Source: a virus | Virus record (IMG/VR): IMGVR_UViG_3300026257_000022 | Span: 1-25,794 of that record | Length of the DNA stretch: 25,794 nucleotides | Direction: 5' to 3' (one strand) | In this document: positions 1 through 8,917 of the stretch, piece by piece | Layout: every line of letters starts with the position of its first letter | How positions within the stretch are numbered: position 1 is the stretch's first letter | The notes under the pieces: model-generated | Databases searched by the model: none | What the model saw: the letters and a program-made list of their open reading frames with translations, nothing else | Told to the model about the DNA's origin: nothing | Translations under genes and position numbers: made by a program

Positions 1-1
1 G

Positions 2-3000
2 ACTACAACAACAACTTGGAGTACAGACCGAAATACCATTACAACATATAATACAATTACAGAATTTGATACTATTACTACTTATAATACTACTAAGTCA
101 ACTACTACGACTTACAATACCACGTTAGCAACTTCCACTTCAAAAAATACTTCTACTTCAAAAACAACTATTACTACTTATAATACCACCCTGGTAACAA
201 TAGAAACACGAAATACGTCTACTTCAAAAACCACTTCGACAACTTTTAATACTACAGCAAGTACGACAACTACTTATAATACCATTACAACTTATAGTAC
301 AATTACAACTTATGAAACTCAAAAAGCAACTACCACAACTTATGAGACTTCAAAATCAACAATAGAAACACGAAATACTTCTACTTCAAGAAATACGACT
401 ACAATTTATAATACGACATTAGCAACTCTTGAATCAAGAGGAACATCGACTTCGAAGAGTACCACTACAACTTTTGAAACTTCAAAAAATACTACCACGA
501 CTTATAATACAATTACAACGTATAATACTATTACTACTTATGAAACTACACTTGCGACTATTACTACTTATGAAACTACTCTAATAACAATAGAAACACG
601 AAATACTTCTACATCAAGAATCACTTCAACAACTTTTAATACTACAGCAAGTACGACAACCACGTATAATACGATTACTTCATATATTACGATTACAGCG
701 TATCAAACTCAAAAGGCAACTACTACAACTTATAATACCACTAAGTCTACCACTACTTCTAAAAATACTTCTACAAGTAAATCAACTACCACGACTTATA
801 ACACTACGTTGGCAACGTCTACTTCAAGGAATACGTCTACTTCAAAAACTACGTCAACAACTTTTAATACCACACATAGTACAATTACAACGTATAATAC
901 GATTACAGAGTATAATACAATAACAACCTATAATACTTCTAAGTCAACTACTACGACTTATAATACTACGTTAGCAACGTCTACTTCAAGGAATACGTCT
1001 ACTTCAAAAACAACTATTACTACTTATAATACTTCTAAAAATACTTTAGAAACAAGGTCGACAAGTACATCAAAATCAACCACTACGACTTATAACACGA
1101 CTCAAAGTACAATTACAACGTATAATACTATTACTACGTATGCTACTATTACAACTTATGAAACACAAAAAGCAACTACTACGACTTACAACACTACGTT
1201 AGCAACCTCAACGTCTAAAAATACTTCCACTTCAAAGAATACGACCACAACTTATAATACTACGTTATCAACTATTGAAACGAGGAGTACTTCTACTTCA
1301 AGAAATACGACTACAACGTATAATACGTCAAAAAATACTATTGAACAGAGGGCGACACAGACTTCAAAGAATACGACCACAACTTATAATACGATTACAA
1401 CTTATAGTACAACTACTACTTACAATACCACACTTGAGACTATTACTACGTATAATACCACACTTACTACATCAACCGCTTATAGTACGATTACAGCGTA
1501 TGCAACTACTACAACTTATAATACTACACATAATACCACAACAACTTATAATACGATTACAACCTATAGTACAACTACTACTTATGAGACTTCAAAGGAC
1601 ACCACGACTACTTTTACTACGATTACAACTTATAGTACAACTACTACTTACAATACCACAACACTTACGATTACTAAGTATAATACGACATTAGCAACAA
1701 TAGAATCAAGAAATACTATTACTTCTCATTCAACTACTACTGCGTATGCTACCATTACTACGAAGTCAACTATTACCACGTATAATACTTCTAAAAATAC
1801 TTTAGAATCGAGGGCGACAAGTACTTCAAAAGAAACTATTACTACTTATAATACCTCAAAGGCAACTATAACAACTTATAATACCTCGAAAAATACTTTA
1901 GAAACACGAGCAACAATTACTTCACACTCTACGATTACTACCTACAATACTACGCTATCAACGATAGAACAGAGGTCAACGGCAACTTCACATACCACTT
2001 CTACACAATATACTACAATTACAACTTATAGTACAACTACTACTTACAATACCACACTTTCTACGACAACTACCTATAATACTACACTTGCCACTATTGA
2101 GTCAAGGAATACTATCACTTCAAAGGATACGAGTACAACTTTTAATACTACACATAGTACAACAACCGTTTATAGTACTATTACTTCGAAGAATACGATA
2201 ACAACTTATCAGACACAGAAGGCAACTACAACAACGTATAATACGACATTAGCAACGATAGAATCAAGAAATACCAGCACTTCACATACAACTTCTACCA
2301 CGTATAATACTTCTAAAAATACTTTAGAAACAAAAGCAACAGCTACGTCACACTCTACAAGTACTGCGTACACGACTATTACTGCTTATGCAACTATTAC
2401 AACTTTTGAGACTTCAAAGAATACTATAGAATCGAGGTCAACGGCAACTTCTAAAAATACGAGTACGACTTATAATACCACACTCTCTACGACAACTACT
2501 TATAATACTATTACGGTTTATATTACGACCACAACTTATAATACTTCAAAGAATACTTTAGAATCACGAGCAACGATTACTTCGAAGAATACCATAACTA
2601 CATATAATACTATTACTTCGAAGAATACGTCTACTACTCATTCAACCATAGAATCGAGAACTACGTCTACATCGTGGTCCACAGGTGCAAATACTACTGC
2701 TACAACATCAACTTCAAAGAGTACAAATACTAACACAATTACAACGTATAATACGATTACATCTCATAATACTTCCACTTCGTATTTTACTAATTTTACT
2801 ACGACCTACATAACTACTTGGCTGACTCTTGCTCGAGGAAAATGGAAAAATACTTCAAAAAGTACTACAAAAAATACTAAACGTATAACGAGTAAAAATA
2901 CAAGTGAAAATGTTGCAACGTCAACTTCAAAAAATACAAGTACAGCTACCATAACTACGTATAACACGAATACGACTTATATCACAGGAACTATTACTCA

Positions 3001-6000
3001 ACAGGATACAACAACTATTTATTCTACCATAACTACATATAATACGATTACTTCTTATGCGACTGCTACTTCGAAGAATACGATAACGACTTATGTTACA
3101 ATTACTAATTATACTACAAGTACAACGTATAATACGACTAAAAGTACTGCTACTTCACACGCCACGGCTACTTCACATAGTACGATTACCACCTATAATA
3201 CTTCGAAAAATACGTTAACTACCTATAACACAATCACCGCTTATAGTACGAGTACAATATTTAATACCACACAAAGTACGACAACTACCGCAAGTACAAT
3301 TACGTCTAAAAATACCATTACAACTTATAATACAATTACTGCTTATATTACAAGTACAACGTATAATACTTCCCACGATACGATTACCACTTATAATACA
3401 ATTACTATTTATTCGACTATTACAACTTTTAATACGTCAACACTTACGATTACGAAGTATAATACTTCACACTCAACTTCTACCGCTTATAATACGATTA
3501 CTTCGCACTCTACGATTACAACTTATAATACTTCGAGAGATACTTCTACCGTGTACGCTACTACTACTATTTATTCGACTATTACAACGTTTAATACTTC
3601 ACACTCAACTATTACCACTTTTAATACTTCTCATAGTACGATAGAAACAAGAGGAACAATTACCTCACATAATACGATTACCACTTATAATACAATTACT
3701 GCTTACGCAACGATTACAACTTTTGAGACTAATCATAGTACAATTACATCGTATAACACAATTACTGCTTATATTACAAGTACTACTTACAATACCACAC
3801 TTGAGACTATTACTACGTATAATACTTCACACGCTACCATAACTACATATAATACGATTACTTCTTATATTACGAGTACAACTTTTAATACTACTCAAAG
3901 TACAATTACAGCGTATAATACAATTACTACTCATAGTACAATTACTTCGTATAATACAATTACTATTTATTCTACGATTACAACTTTTCAAACACAAAAA
4001 GCAACTATTACTACGTATAATACTTCACACTCAACTATTGAGACACGAAATACGTCTACTTCTCGTATAACGTCTACCACTTTTAATACTTCTCATAGTA
4101 CGATAGAAACAAGAGCAACGTCAACTTCACATAGTACGATTACGACCTACAATACTTCACATAGTACTATTGAACAACGGAGTACTATTACTTCAAAAGA
4201 TACTACTACTACTTACAATACCACACACGCAACTATTACCACTTTTAATACTTCTCATAGTACGATAGAAACAAGAGCAACGTCAACTTCACATAGTACG
4301 ATTACAGAGTATAATACAATAACTACTTATACCACATCTACAACTTATATTACTACACACGACACCACGACAACATTTAATACTATTACAACTTATAGTA
4401 CAATTACAACTTTTGAAACGAGTACTACTACTACCACAACTTATGATACAATTACAACTTTTAATACTATTACAACTTTTAATACGTCAACACTTACGAT
4501 TACTAAGTATAACACTACTACATCAACCATTGAAACACGAAATACGTCTACTTCTCATTCGACCACAACGACTTTTGAAACTTCACACGCTACCATAACT
4601 ACATATAATACAATTACAGCATATATTACAAGTACAACGTATAATACTACTGCAGAAACTACCACGACTTACGATACAATTACAACTTTTAATACTATTA
4701 CAACGTTTAATACTTCACACTCAACTATTACAACGTATAATACGACACACGCAACTGCTACGACATTAGCAACTGCAACTACAAAGTCAACTATTACAAC
4801 TTATAATACTTCGAAAGATACCACTACTACGTATGATACAATTACTACATTTAATACAATAACAACTTTTGAAACGGACACTACAACTATTACAACGTAT
4901 AATACAATTACAGAGTTTACAACTATTACAACGTATAATACGTCAACGCTTACGATTACAAAGTATGATACCTCAACTTCAACTTTAGAAACAAGGGCAA
5001 CGTCTACTTCAAAGAATACAATTACTACTTATGAGACTTCAAAGGACACCACAACAACATTTACTACGATTACAACGTATGAAACCACAACAACATTTAA
5101 TACCACACTTTCGACCATTACCACTTATAATACAACAACTGCAACCGCTACGACATTAGCAACCGCTACTTCACATAATACAACTACAACGTATAATACT
5201 ACACAAAGTACAATTACAACGTATAATACAATTACTTCATACATTACGACTACAACTTTTGAAACGAGTACTACTACTACCACAACTTTTGATACGATTA
5301 CAGAGTATACAACTATTACGACTTATAATACGTCAACACTTACGATTACTAAGTATAACACTACTACATCAACTATTGAGACAAGAGCAACTTCTACTTC
5401 AAAGAATACAATTACTACTTTTAATACTTCAAAAGATACTACTACTACGTATGACACAATTACAACTTATGAAACTACCACAACGTATAATACTACAGCA
5501 GAAACTACTACTACGTATGATACGATTACAACTTTTAATACGATTACAACTTTTAATACAGATACTACGACTATTACAACGTATAATACAACCAAAGCAA
5601 CTGCTACGACATTAGCAACTGCGACAACTAAATCAACTACCACAACTTTTAATACATCACAGGATACCACTACGACTTATGACACAATTACAACGTTTAA
5701 TACTATTACAACGTTTGAAACAGACACCACAACTATTACGACTTATAATACATCAACGCTTACTATTACAAAATATGATACTACTACATCAACTGCTACG
5801 ACATTAGCAACTGCAACTACAAAGTCAACTACTACAACGTATAATACGTCAAAAGATACTACCACAACTTACGATACAATTACAACTTTTAATACCATTA
5901 CAACGTTTGAAACAGATACTACAACCATTACAACATATAATACAATTACAGAGTATACAACCATTACAACGTTTGAAACAGACACTACAACTATTACCAC

Positions 6001-7858
6001 TTATAATACATCAACAGCAACTGCTACGACATTAGCAACTGCAACAACTAAATCAACCACGACAACATTTGAAACTTCAAAAGATACAACAACCACATAT
6101 GACACGATTACAACGTTTAATACGATTACAACGTTTGAAACAGACACTACAACCATTACAACTTATAATACTTCAACACTTACGATTACTAAGTATAACA
6201 CTACTACATCAACTATTGAAACTGCGGCGACAAGTACGTCAAAAAATACTACTACTACTTTTAATACTTCGCAGGATACTACAACTACGTATGATACGAT
6301 TACAACTTTTAATACTATTACAACATATGAAACGAGTACTACAACGTCTACGACTTTCAATACCACTACCACAACGTCTACGACTTACAATACTACACAG
6401 AGTACAATTACAACGTTTAACACAATTACAGAGTTTAACACTATAACAACATTTGAAACTTCAACGAGTACGATTACGACTTTTGAAACAGACACTACAA
6501 CTATTACAACGTATAATACGTCAACACTTACAATTACAAAGTATAGTACTACTACAACTTATCAAACTACCACAACTTTTAATACTACACAGAGTACAAT
6601 AACTACTTACAATACAATCACTACTTATGACACCGCAACAACTATGGCGACTGCAACGTCTAAATCAACCACGACAACATTTGAAACATCTAAAGATACT
6701 ACTACTATTTATGATACAACTACTACTTATGAAACCACGACAACTTTTGAAACAAGTACTACAACGTCCACGACCTATAACACTACTACATCAACTATTG
6801 AAACTGCGGCGACAAGTACATCAAAAGAAACTACTACAACTTTTGAGACTTCTAAGGATACAATCACAACTTTTGAAACTCAAAAACAAACTATTACAAC
6901 GTTTGAAACAGACACCACAACTATTACGACTTTCAATACCACTACCACAACGTCTACGACTTACAATACTACACAAAGTACTATAACTACTTATAATACG
7001 ATTACAACGTATAATACTATAACAACTTATAATACTTCGAAGGATACCATTACGACTTTTGAAACAGATACTACGACTATTACAACGTATAATACGTCAA
7101 CACTTACAACTACAAAGTATAGTACGATTACAGCGTATGCAACTACTACAACGTATAATACTACTCAAAGTACGATAACTACTTATAACACGATTACAAC
7201 TTATGACACCGCGACAACGATGGCGACTGCGACATCTAAATCGACTACTACAACTTTTGAGACTTCAAAAGATACAACAACTACTTTTGAAACAGACACT
7301 ACAACTATTACAACTTATAATACTTATAAAACTACTACGACAACGTTTAATACTACCGTATCAGCAAATACGACTTTAGCAACTGCTACTACAAAAAATA
7401 CTACTACAACTTTTGAGACTACTAAGAATACAACCACAACTTATGAAACGAGTACTACAACGTCTACTACATTTATTACCACGAAAAATACTACTACAAC
7501 GTATAATACTACTCAAAGTACGATAACTACTTATAACACGATTACAACTTATGATACTGCTACAACTTTAGCAACAGCAACGTCTAAATCGACCACAACA
7601 ACATTTGAAACATCGAAAGATACTACTACGATTTATAATACTACAACTACGACAAGTACAACTTATGAGACTTCAACTCTTACGATTACAAAATATACAA
7701 CAAGTACTACAACGTCTACGACTTATAACACGACTCAAAGTACAATTACAACGTATAATACAATTACAGAATTTGATACTATAACCGAATATACTACAAC
7801 GTTTGATACTATTACAACGTATACCACAAGTAGAATTACAGGTTACTATTATAGTTAA
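2..7858 (+). CDS. Giant Thr-rich repeat protein, putative fibre/adhesin (5' partial)
   Basis: The frame is open from base 2 to the TAA at 7856-7858, so at least 2,618 residues are visible and the start codon is upstream of the window. A TTG at 809 is an internal Leu in a repeat, not a start. Close to half the residues are Thr; the rest are mostly Asn, Ser, Tyr, Phe, Ile, Lys, Asp and Glu. I saw no Cys or Pro and very little Gly. The protein is built of x-T units of 6 residues (NT-ITTY, AT-STSK, ST-IETR) or 4 residues (NT-SK, NT-TL, ET-DT). Units in the first half carry many Lys, Arg and His; the second half has many Asp and Glu. The end is short and aromatic (GYYYS). High beta propensity and strand-like alternation suggest a fibrous beta structure. 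The position beside tail genes suggests a virion fibre or surface protein, which is inference. No known family is recognised. Confidence 0.85.
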   Translation, partial: TTTTTWSTDRNTITTYNTITEFDTITTYNTTKSTTTTYNTTLATSTSKNTSTSKTTITTYNTTLVTIETRNTSTSKTTSTTFNTTASTTTTYNTITTYSTITTYETQKATTTTYETSKSTIETRNTSTSRNTTTIYNTTLATLESRGTSTSKSTTTTFETSKNTTTTYNTITTYNTITTYETTLATITTYETTLITIETRNTSTSRITSTTFNTTASTTTTYNTITSYITITAYQTQKATTTTYNTTKSTTTSKNTSTSKSTTTTYNTTLATSTSRNTSTSKTTSTTFNTTHSTITTYNTITEYNTITTYNTSKSTTTTYNTTLATSTSRNTSTSKTTITTYNTSKNTLETRSTSTSKSTTTTYNTTQSTITTYNTITTYATITTYETQKATTTTYNTTLATSTSKNTSTSKNTTTTYNTTLSTIETRSTSTSRNTTTTYNTSKNTIEQRATQTSKNTTTTYNTITTYSTTTTYNTTLETITTYNTTLTTSTAYSTITAYATTTTYNTTHNTTTTYNTITTYSTTTTYETSKDTTTTFTTITTYSTTTTYNTTTLTITKYNTTLATIESRNTITSHSTTTAYATITTKSTITTYNTSKNTLESRATSTSKETITTYNTSKATITTYNTSKNTLETRATITSHSTITTYNTTLSTIEQRSTATSHTTSTQYTTITTYSTTTTYNTTLSTTTTYNTTLATIESRNTITSKDTSTTFNTTHSTTTVYSTITSKNTITTYQTQKATTTTYNTTLATIESRNTSTSHTTSTTYNTSKNTLETKATATSHSTSTAYTTITAYATITTFETSKNTIESRSTATSKNTSTTYNTTLSTTTTYNTITVYITTTTYNTSKNTLESRATITSKNTITTYNTITSKNTSTTHSTIESRTTSTSWSTGANTTATTSTSKSTNTNTITTYNTITSHNTSTSYFTNFTTTYITTWLTLARGKWKNTSKSTTKNTKRITSKNTSENVATSTSKNTSTATITTYNTNTTYITGTITQQDTTTIYSTITTYNTITSYATATSKNTITTYVTITNYTTSTTYNTTKSTATSHATATSHSTITTYNTSKNTLTTYNTITAYSTSTIFNTTQSTTTTASTITSKNTITTYNTITAYITSTTYNTSHDTITTYNTITIYSTITTFNTSTLTITKYNTSHSTSTAYNTITSHSTITTYNTSRDTSTVYATTTIYSTITTFNTSHSTITTFNTSHSTIETRGTITSHNTITTYNTITAYATITTFETNHSTITSYNTITAYITSTTYNTTLETITTYNTSHATITTYNTITSYITSTTFNTTQSTITAYNTITTHSTITSYNTITIYSTITTFQTQKATITTYNTSHSTIETRNTSTSRITSTTFNTSHSTIETRATSTSHSTITTYNTSHSTIEQRSTITSKDTTTTYNTTHATITTFNTSHSTIETRATSTSHSTITEYNTITTYTTSTTYITTHDTTTTFNTITTYSTITTFETSTTTTTTYDTITTFNTITTFNTSTLTITKYNTTTSTIETRNTSTSHSTTTTFETSHATITTYNTITAYITSTTYNTTAETTTTYDTITTFNTITTFNTSHSTITTYNTTHATATTLATATTKSTITTYNTSKDTTTTYDTITTFNTITTFETDTTTITTYNTITEFTTITTYNTSTLTITKYDTSTSTLETRATSTSKNTITTYETSKDTTTTFTTITTYETTTTFNTTLSTITTYNTTTATATTLATATSHNTTTTYNTTQSTITTYNTITSYITTTTFETSTTTTTTFDTITEYTTITTYNTSTLTITKYNTTTSTIETRATSTSKNTITTFNTSKDTTTTYDTITTYETTTTYNTTAETTTTYDTITTFNTITTFNTDTTTITTYNTTKATATTLATATTKSTTTTFNTSQDTTTTYDTITTFNTITTFETDTTTITTYNTSTLTITKYDTTTSTATTLATATTKSTTTTYNTSKDTTTTYDTITTFNTITTFETDTTTITTYNTITEYTTITTFETDTTTITTYNTSTATATTLATATTKSTTTTFETSKDTTTTYDTITTFNTITTFETDTTTITTYNTSTLTITKYNTTTSTIETAATSTSKNTTTTFNTSQDTTTTYDTITTFNTITTYETSTTTSTTFNTTTTTSTTYNTTQSTITTFNTITEFNTITTFETSTSTITTFETDTTTITTYNTSTLTITKYSTTTTYQTTTTFNTTQSTITTYNTITTYDTATTMATATSKSTTTTFETSKDTTTIYDTTTTYETTTTFETSTTTSTTYNTTTSTIETAATSTSKETTTTFETSKDTITTFETQKQTITTFETDTTTITTFNTTTTTSTTYNTTQSTITTYNTITTYNTITTYNTSKDTITTFETDTTTITTYNTSTLTTTKYSTITAYATTTTYNTTQSTITTYNTITTYDTATTMATATSKSTTTTFETSKDTTTTFETDTTTITTYNTYKTTTTTFNTTVSANTTLATATTKNTTTTFETTKNTTTTYETSTTTSTTFITTKNTTTTYNTTQSTITTYNTITTYDTATTLATATSKSTTTTFETSKDTTTIYNTTTTTSTTYETSTLTITKYTTSTTTSTTYNTTQSTITTYNTITEFDTITEYTTTFDTITTYTTSRITGYYYS
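2678..3004 (+). other. Irregular insert within the Thr-rich repeat
   Basis: This stretch departs from the 4/6 pattern. It has consecutive 4-residue units, two Trp residues, Gly, and a Lys/Arg-rich part. It holds the only odd-length gap I found in the protein: the 9 residues LTLARGKWK (2822-2848) between two x-T positions. Before and after it the regular pattern resumes. It could be a hinge, a processing site or a junction between two separately evolved repeat arms. Its function is unknown. Confidence 0.7.
3613..3653 (+). repeat. 41-bp partial copy of the 69-bp block
   Basis: Identical over 41 bp to the start of the blocks at 4075 and 4237, and diverging after the AAGAG. This points to fairly recent in-frame duplication within the repeat gene. 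Confidence 0.8.
4075..4143 (+). repeat. 69-bp exact direct repeat, copy 1
   Basis: Identical over 69 bp to 4237-4305, with an offset of 162 bp (54 codons). The exact match contrasts with the synonymous scrambling elsewhere in the gene and suggests recent recombination. Confidence 0.85.
4237..4305 (+). repeat. 69-bp exact direct repeat, copy 2
   Basis: Second copy of the block at 4075-4143. Both copies are in the same reading frame and encode the same peptide, including an IETR unit. Confidence 0.85.
4487..4527 (+). repeat. 41-bp exact repeat, copy A of a ~845-bp higher-order period
   Basis: The same 41 bases, encoding the LT-ITKY unit and its flanks, occur at 5333 and 6173. The offsets are 846 and 840 bp (282 and 280 codons), suggesting duplication of a large multi-unit segment. 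Confidence 0.8.
5333..5373 (+). repeat. 41-bp exact repeat, copy B
   Basis: Identical to 4487-4527 and 6173-6213, and in the same frame. Confidence 0.8.
6173..6213 (+). repeat. 41-bp exact repeat, copy C
   Basis: Identical to 4487-4527 and 5333-5373. After this copy the following unit reads IETA in place of IETR. Confidence 0.8.
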
Positions 7859-7887
7859 AAAAAATTAATTTTAGAATAAAAAGTTTA

Positions 7888-7899
7888 TATTTATATATG
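7888..7899 (+). promoter_or_regulatory. TATTTATATATG motif, putative phage promoter element
   Basis: This lies in the 77-bp gap after the Thr-rich gene, 37 bp before the AUG of the first carbohydrate gene. The identical 12-mer occurs before the sheath gene (12451). Related forms lie before four other-gene starts in all. Read forward it is TATTTATA, the reverse complement of the T4 late element TATAAATA, so its polarity is uncertain. Confidence 0.4.
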
Positions 7900-7935
7900 T
7901 GTATATAATGGTTATATTTCTCAAGGAGTTACTTA

Positions 7936-8907
7936 ATGGCTAAAATGAAATCCGAAATGTTTGACCCGAACATTAAAGATGAACGTATAGGCGCATACGA
8001 AAAGAATCAATATTTGGTTGACAATCTCGCCGGCGTAGATAAATATTTCAGAAAACGAATGAAACGGCATACTACAGAGTTTTCTTATGATGTGATGGCA
8101 AACGAAATACCTTATTTTAAAACTATAAATTATACAGAATATGCTACCTCTTTTATGATGGTTCCTTTAAGTCAAATAATGAGGGAACAACAGATTAAAG
8201 ATGCTTATTATGATGAAGAGAGTGAAGACTACCCGGTATTAGATTGGGTAACATATTTTAAAGAGAATGTAGAAAATAAGGTATCTAACAAATATCAAGA
8301 CAGGGTAGATTTAACAGAAGACCCAAAGTTTGATAGGGAACTTGAAGCATTAGTAGTTTTGCCAGGTTCGAATAAAATAAAAAGTAGAGTTTGTTTAAAT
8401 AAATTGAAGACTATTAAAGAACGACACGGTACGAAGGTTGTATTTAAACCACACCCAATAACACAACATCAGATTATCGGAGAATTAAAAGATTTGTTCG
8501 GAGAGTCTTGTATATTACCTCGTGAAGCAGATTTGTATGCTTTTATGTTAAAGGTTCCGAGAATTTATACAACTAATATTAGTGAATCTTGTTTGTATGC
8601 TGTTTGTTTAGGAAAAGAAATAGGACACATAGAGGTACATCAGGATATGGCTTGGGGCTCTTTTTATCATATGAATTGGCCTATATTTCAATGTGAGGTT
8701 CGTGGTCAAGATACTCATTATTTTATTAATAAAGTTCTTTCAAGTCCGAAGTGTGGTATAATAAATCCAAAAGTAGATGTTAATTGGAAAAGAAAAATAG
8801 ATGATTATTTGACTTATATACATAAGGAGAGGGAGTTGTGGTATGAAGTATTTGTTCGTGACGACCCTATTGTTAAGCCGGAAGAATTTAAGAAGAAGAA
8901 ATCTTAG
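7936..8907 (+). CDS. Putative GT-B glycosyltransferase with KPHP motif (capsule/Kdo-transferase-like)
   Basis: This is a 323-residue protein with ATG at 7936 and a clear AAGGAG at 7923-7928. The second half has a GT-B style nucleotide-sugar region: a strand ending in VVFKPHP, with K171-P-H-P174, then a Glu/Ser-containing strand (TTNISES) and a Gly-Lys turn (CLGKEIGHI). KPHP motifs are known in polysaccharide transferases such as the KpsC/KpsS Kdo transferases and glycerophosphotransferases. The N-terminal 100 residues are not recognised. It heads the operon that includes a Kdo-8-phosphate synthase, which makes a Kdo transferase an attractive guess. The family is inferred from motif and context only. 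The exact substrate and acceptor are unknown. Confidence 0.5.
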   Translation: MAKMKSEMFDPNIKDERIGAYEKNQYLVDNLAGVDKYFRKRMKRHTTEFSYDVMANEIPYFKTINYTEYATSFMMVPLSQIMREQQIKDAYYDEESEDYPVLDWVTYFKENVENKVSNKYQDRVDLTEDPKFDRELEALVVLPGSNKIKSRVCLNKLKTIKERHGTKVVFKPHPITQHQIIGELKDLFGESCILPREADLYAFMLKVPRIYTTNISESCLYAVCLGKEIGHIEVHQDMAWGSFYHMNWPIFQCEVRGQDTHYFINKVLSSPKCGIINPKVDVNWKRKIDDYLTYIHKERELWYEVFVRDDPIVKPEEFKKKKS

Positions 8908-8917
8908 GAGTTTTTAA

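Larger units (their letters stand above)
2..7843 (+). repeat. Tandem 18-bp/12-bp coding repeat (hexa-/tetrapeptide units)
   Basis: Units are 18 bp (6 codons) or 12 bp (4 codons), each with Thr as its second residue. There are over 400 of them. Outside the insert at 2678-3004, a 4-residue unit is followed by a 6-residue unit in every case I parsed. Thr codons ACT, ACA, ACG and ACC are mixed freely, so identical peptides in neighbouring units usually have different DNA. The repeat is therefore conserved mainly at protein level, with only some longer blocks identical at DNA level. Confidence 0.9.

Noticed and set aside
809-811. TTG as start of the Thr-rich gene
   Set aside because: The same frame and the same repeats continue upstream to base 2, so this is an internal Leu codon and the true start is outside the window.
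1275-6986. Forward ORFs rich in Leu, Arg and Gln and reverse ORFs rich in Val inside the repeat gene
   Set aside because: They are frame shadows of the ACN-rich repeat; their low-complexity composition follows directly from the Thr codons.
2-7843. CRISPR-like array
   Set aside because: Repeats have no constant unit with unique spacers, and they are translated in one long frame.
2-7843. Ice-binding protein because of T-x-T patterns
   Set aside because: Known ice-binding TxT proteins have fixed coil lengths of 12-15 residues with regular spacing and often Cys; here units alternate 4/6 and large aromatic residues recur on the Thr face.
2-7843. N-glycosylation sequons (N-T-T, N-T-S)
   Set aside because: They arise automatically from the repeat and no oligosaccharyltransferase is encoded here; Thr O-linkage is a better fit with the soluble transferases.
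7861-7872. AAAATTAATTTT palindrome as terminator
   Set aside because: It has no G-C pairs and no loop and is expected by chance in such AT-rich DNA.
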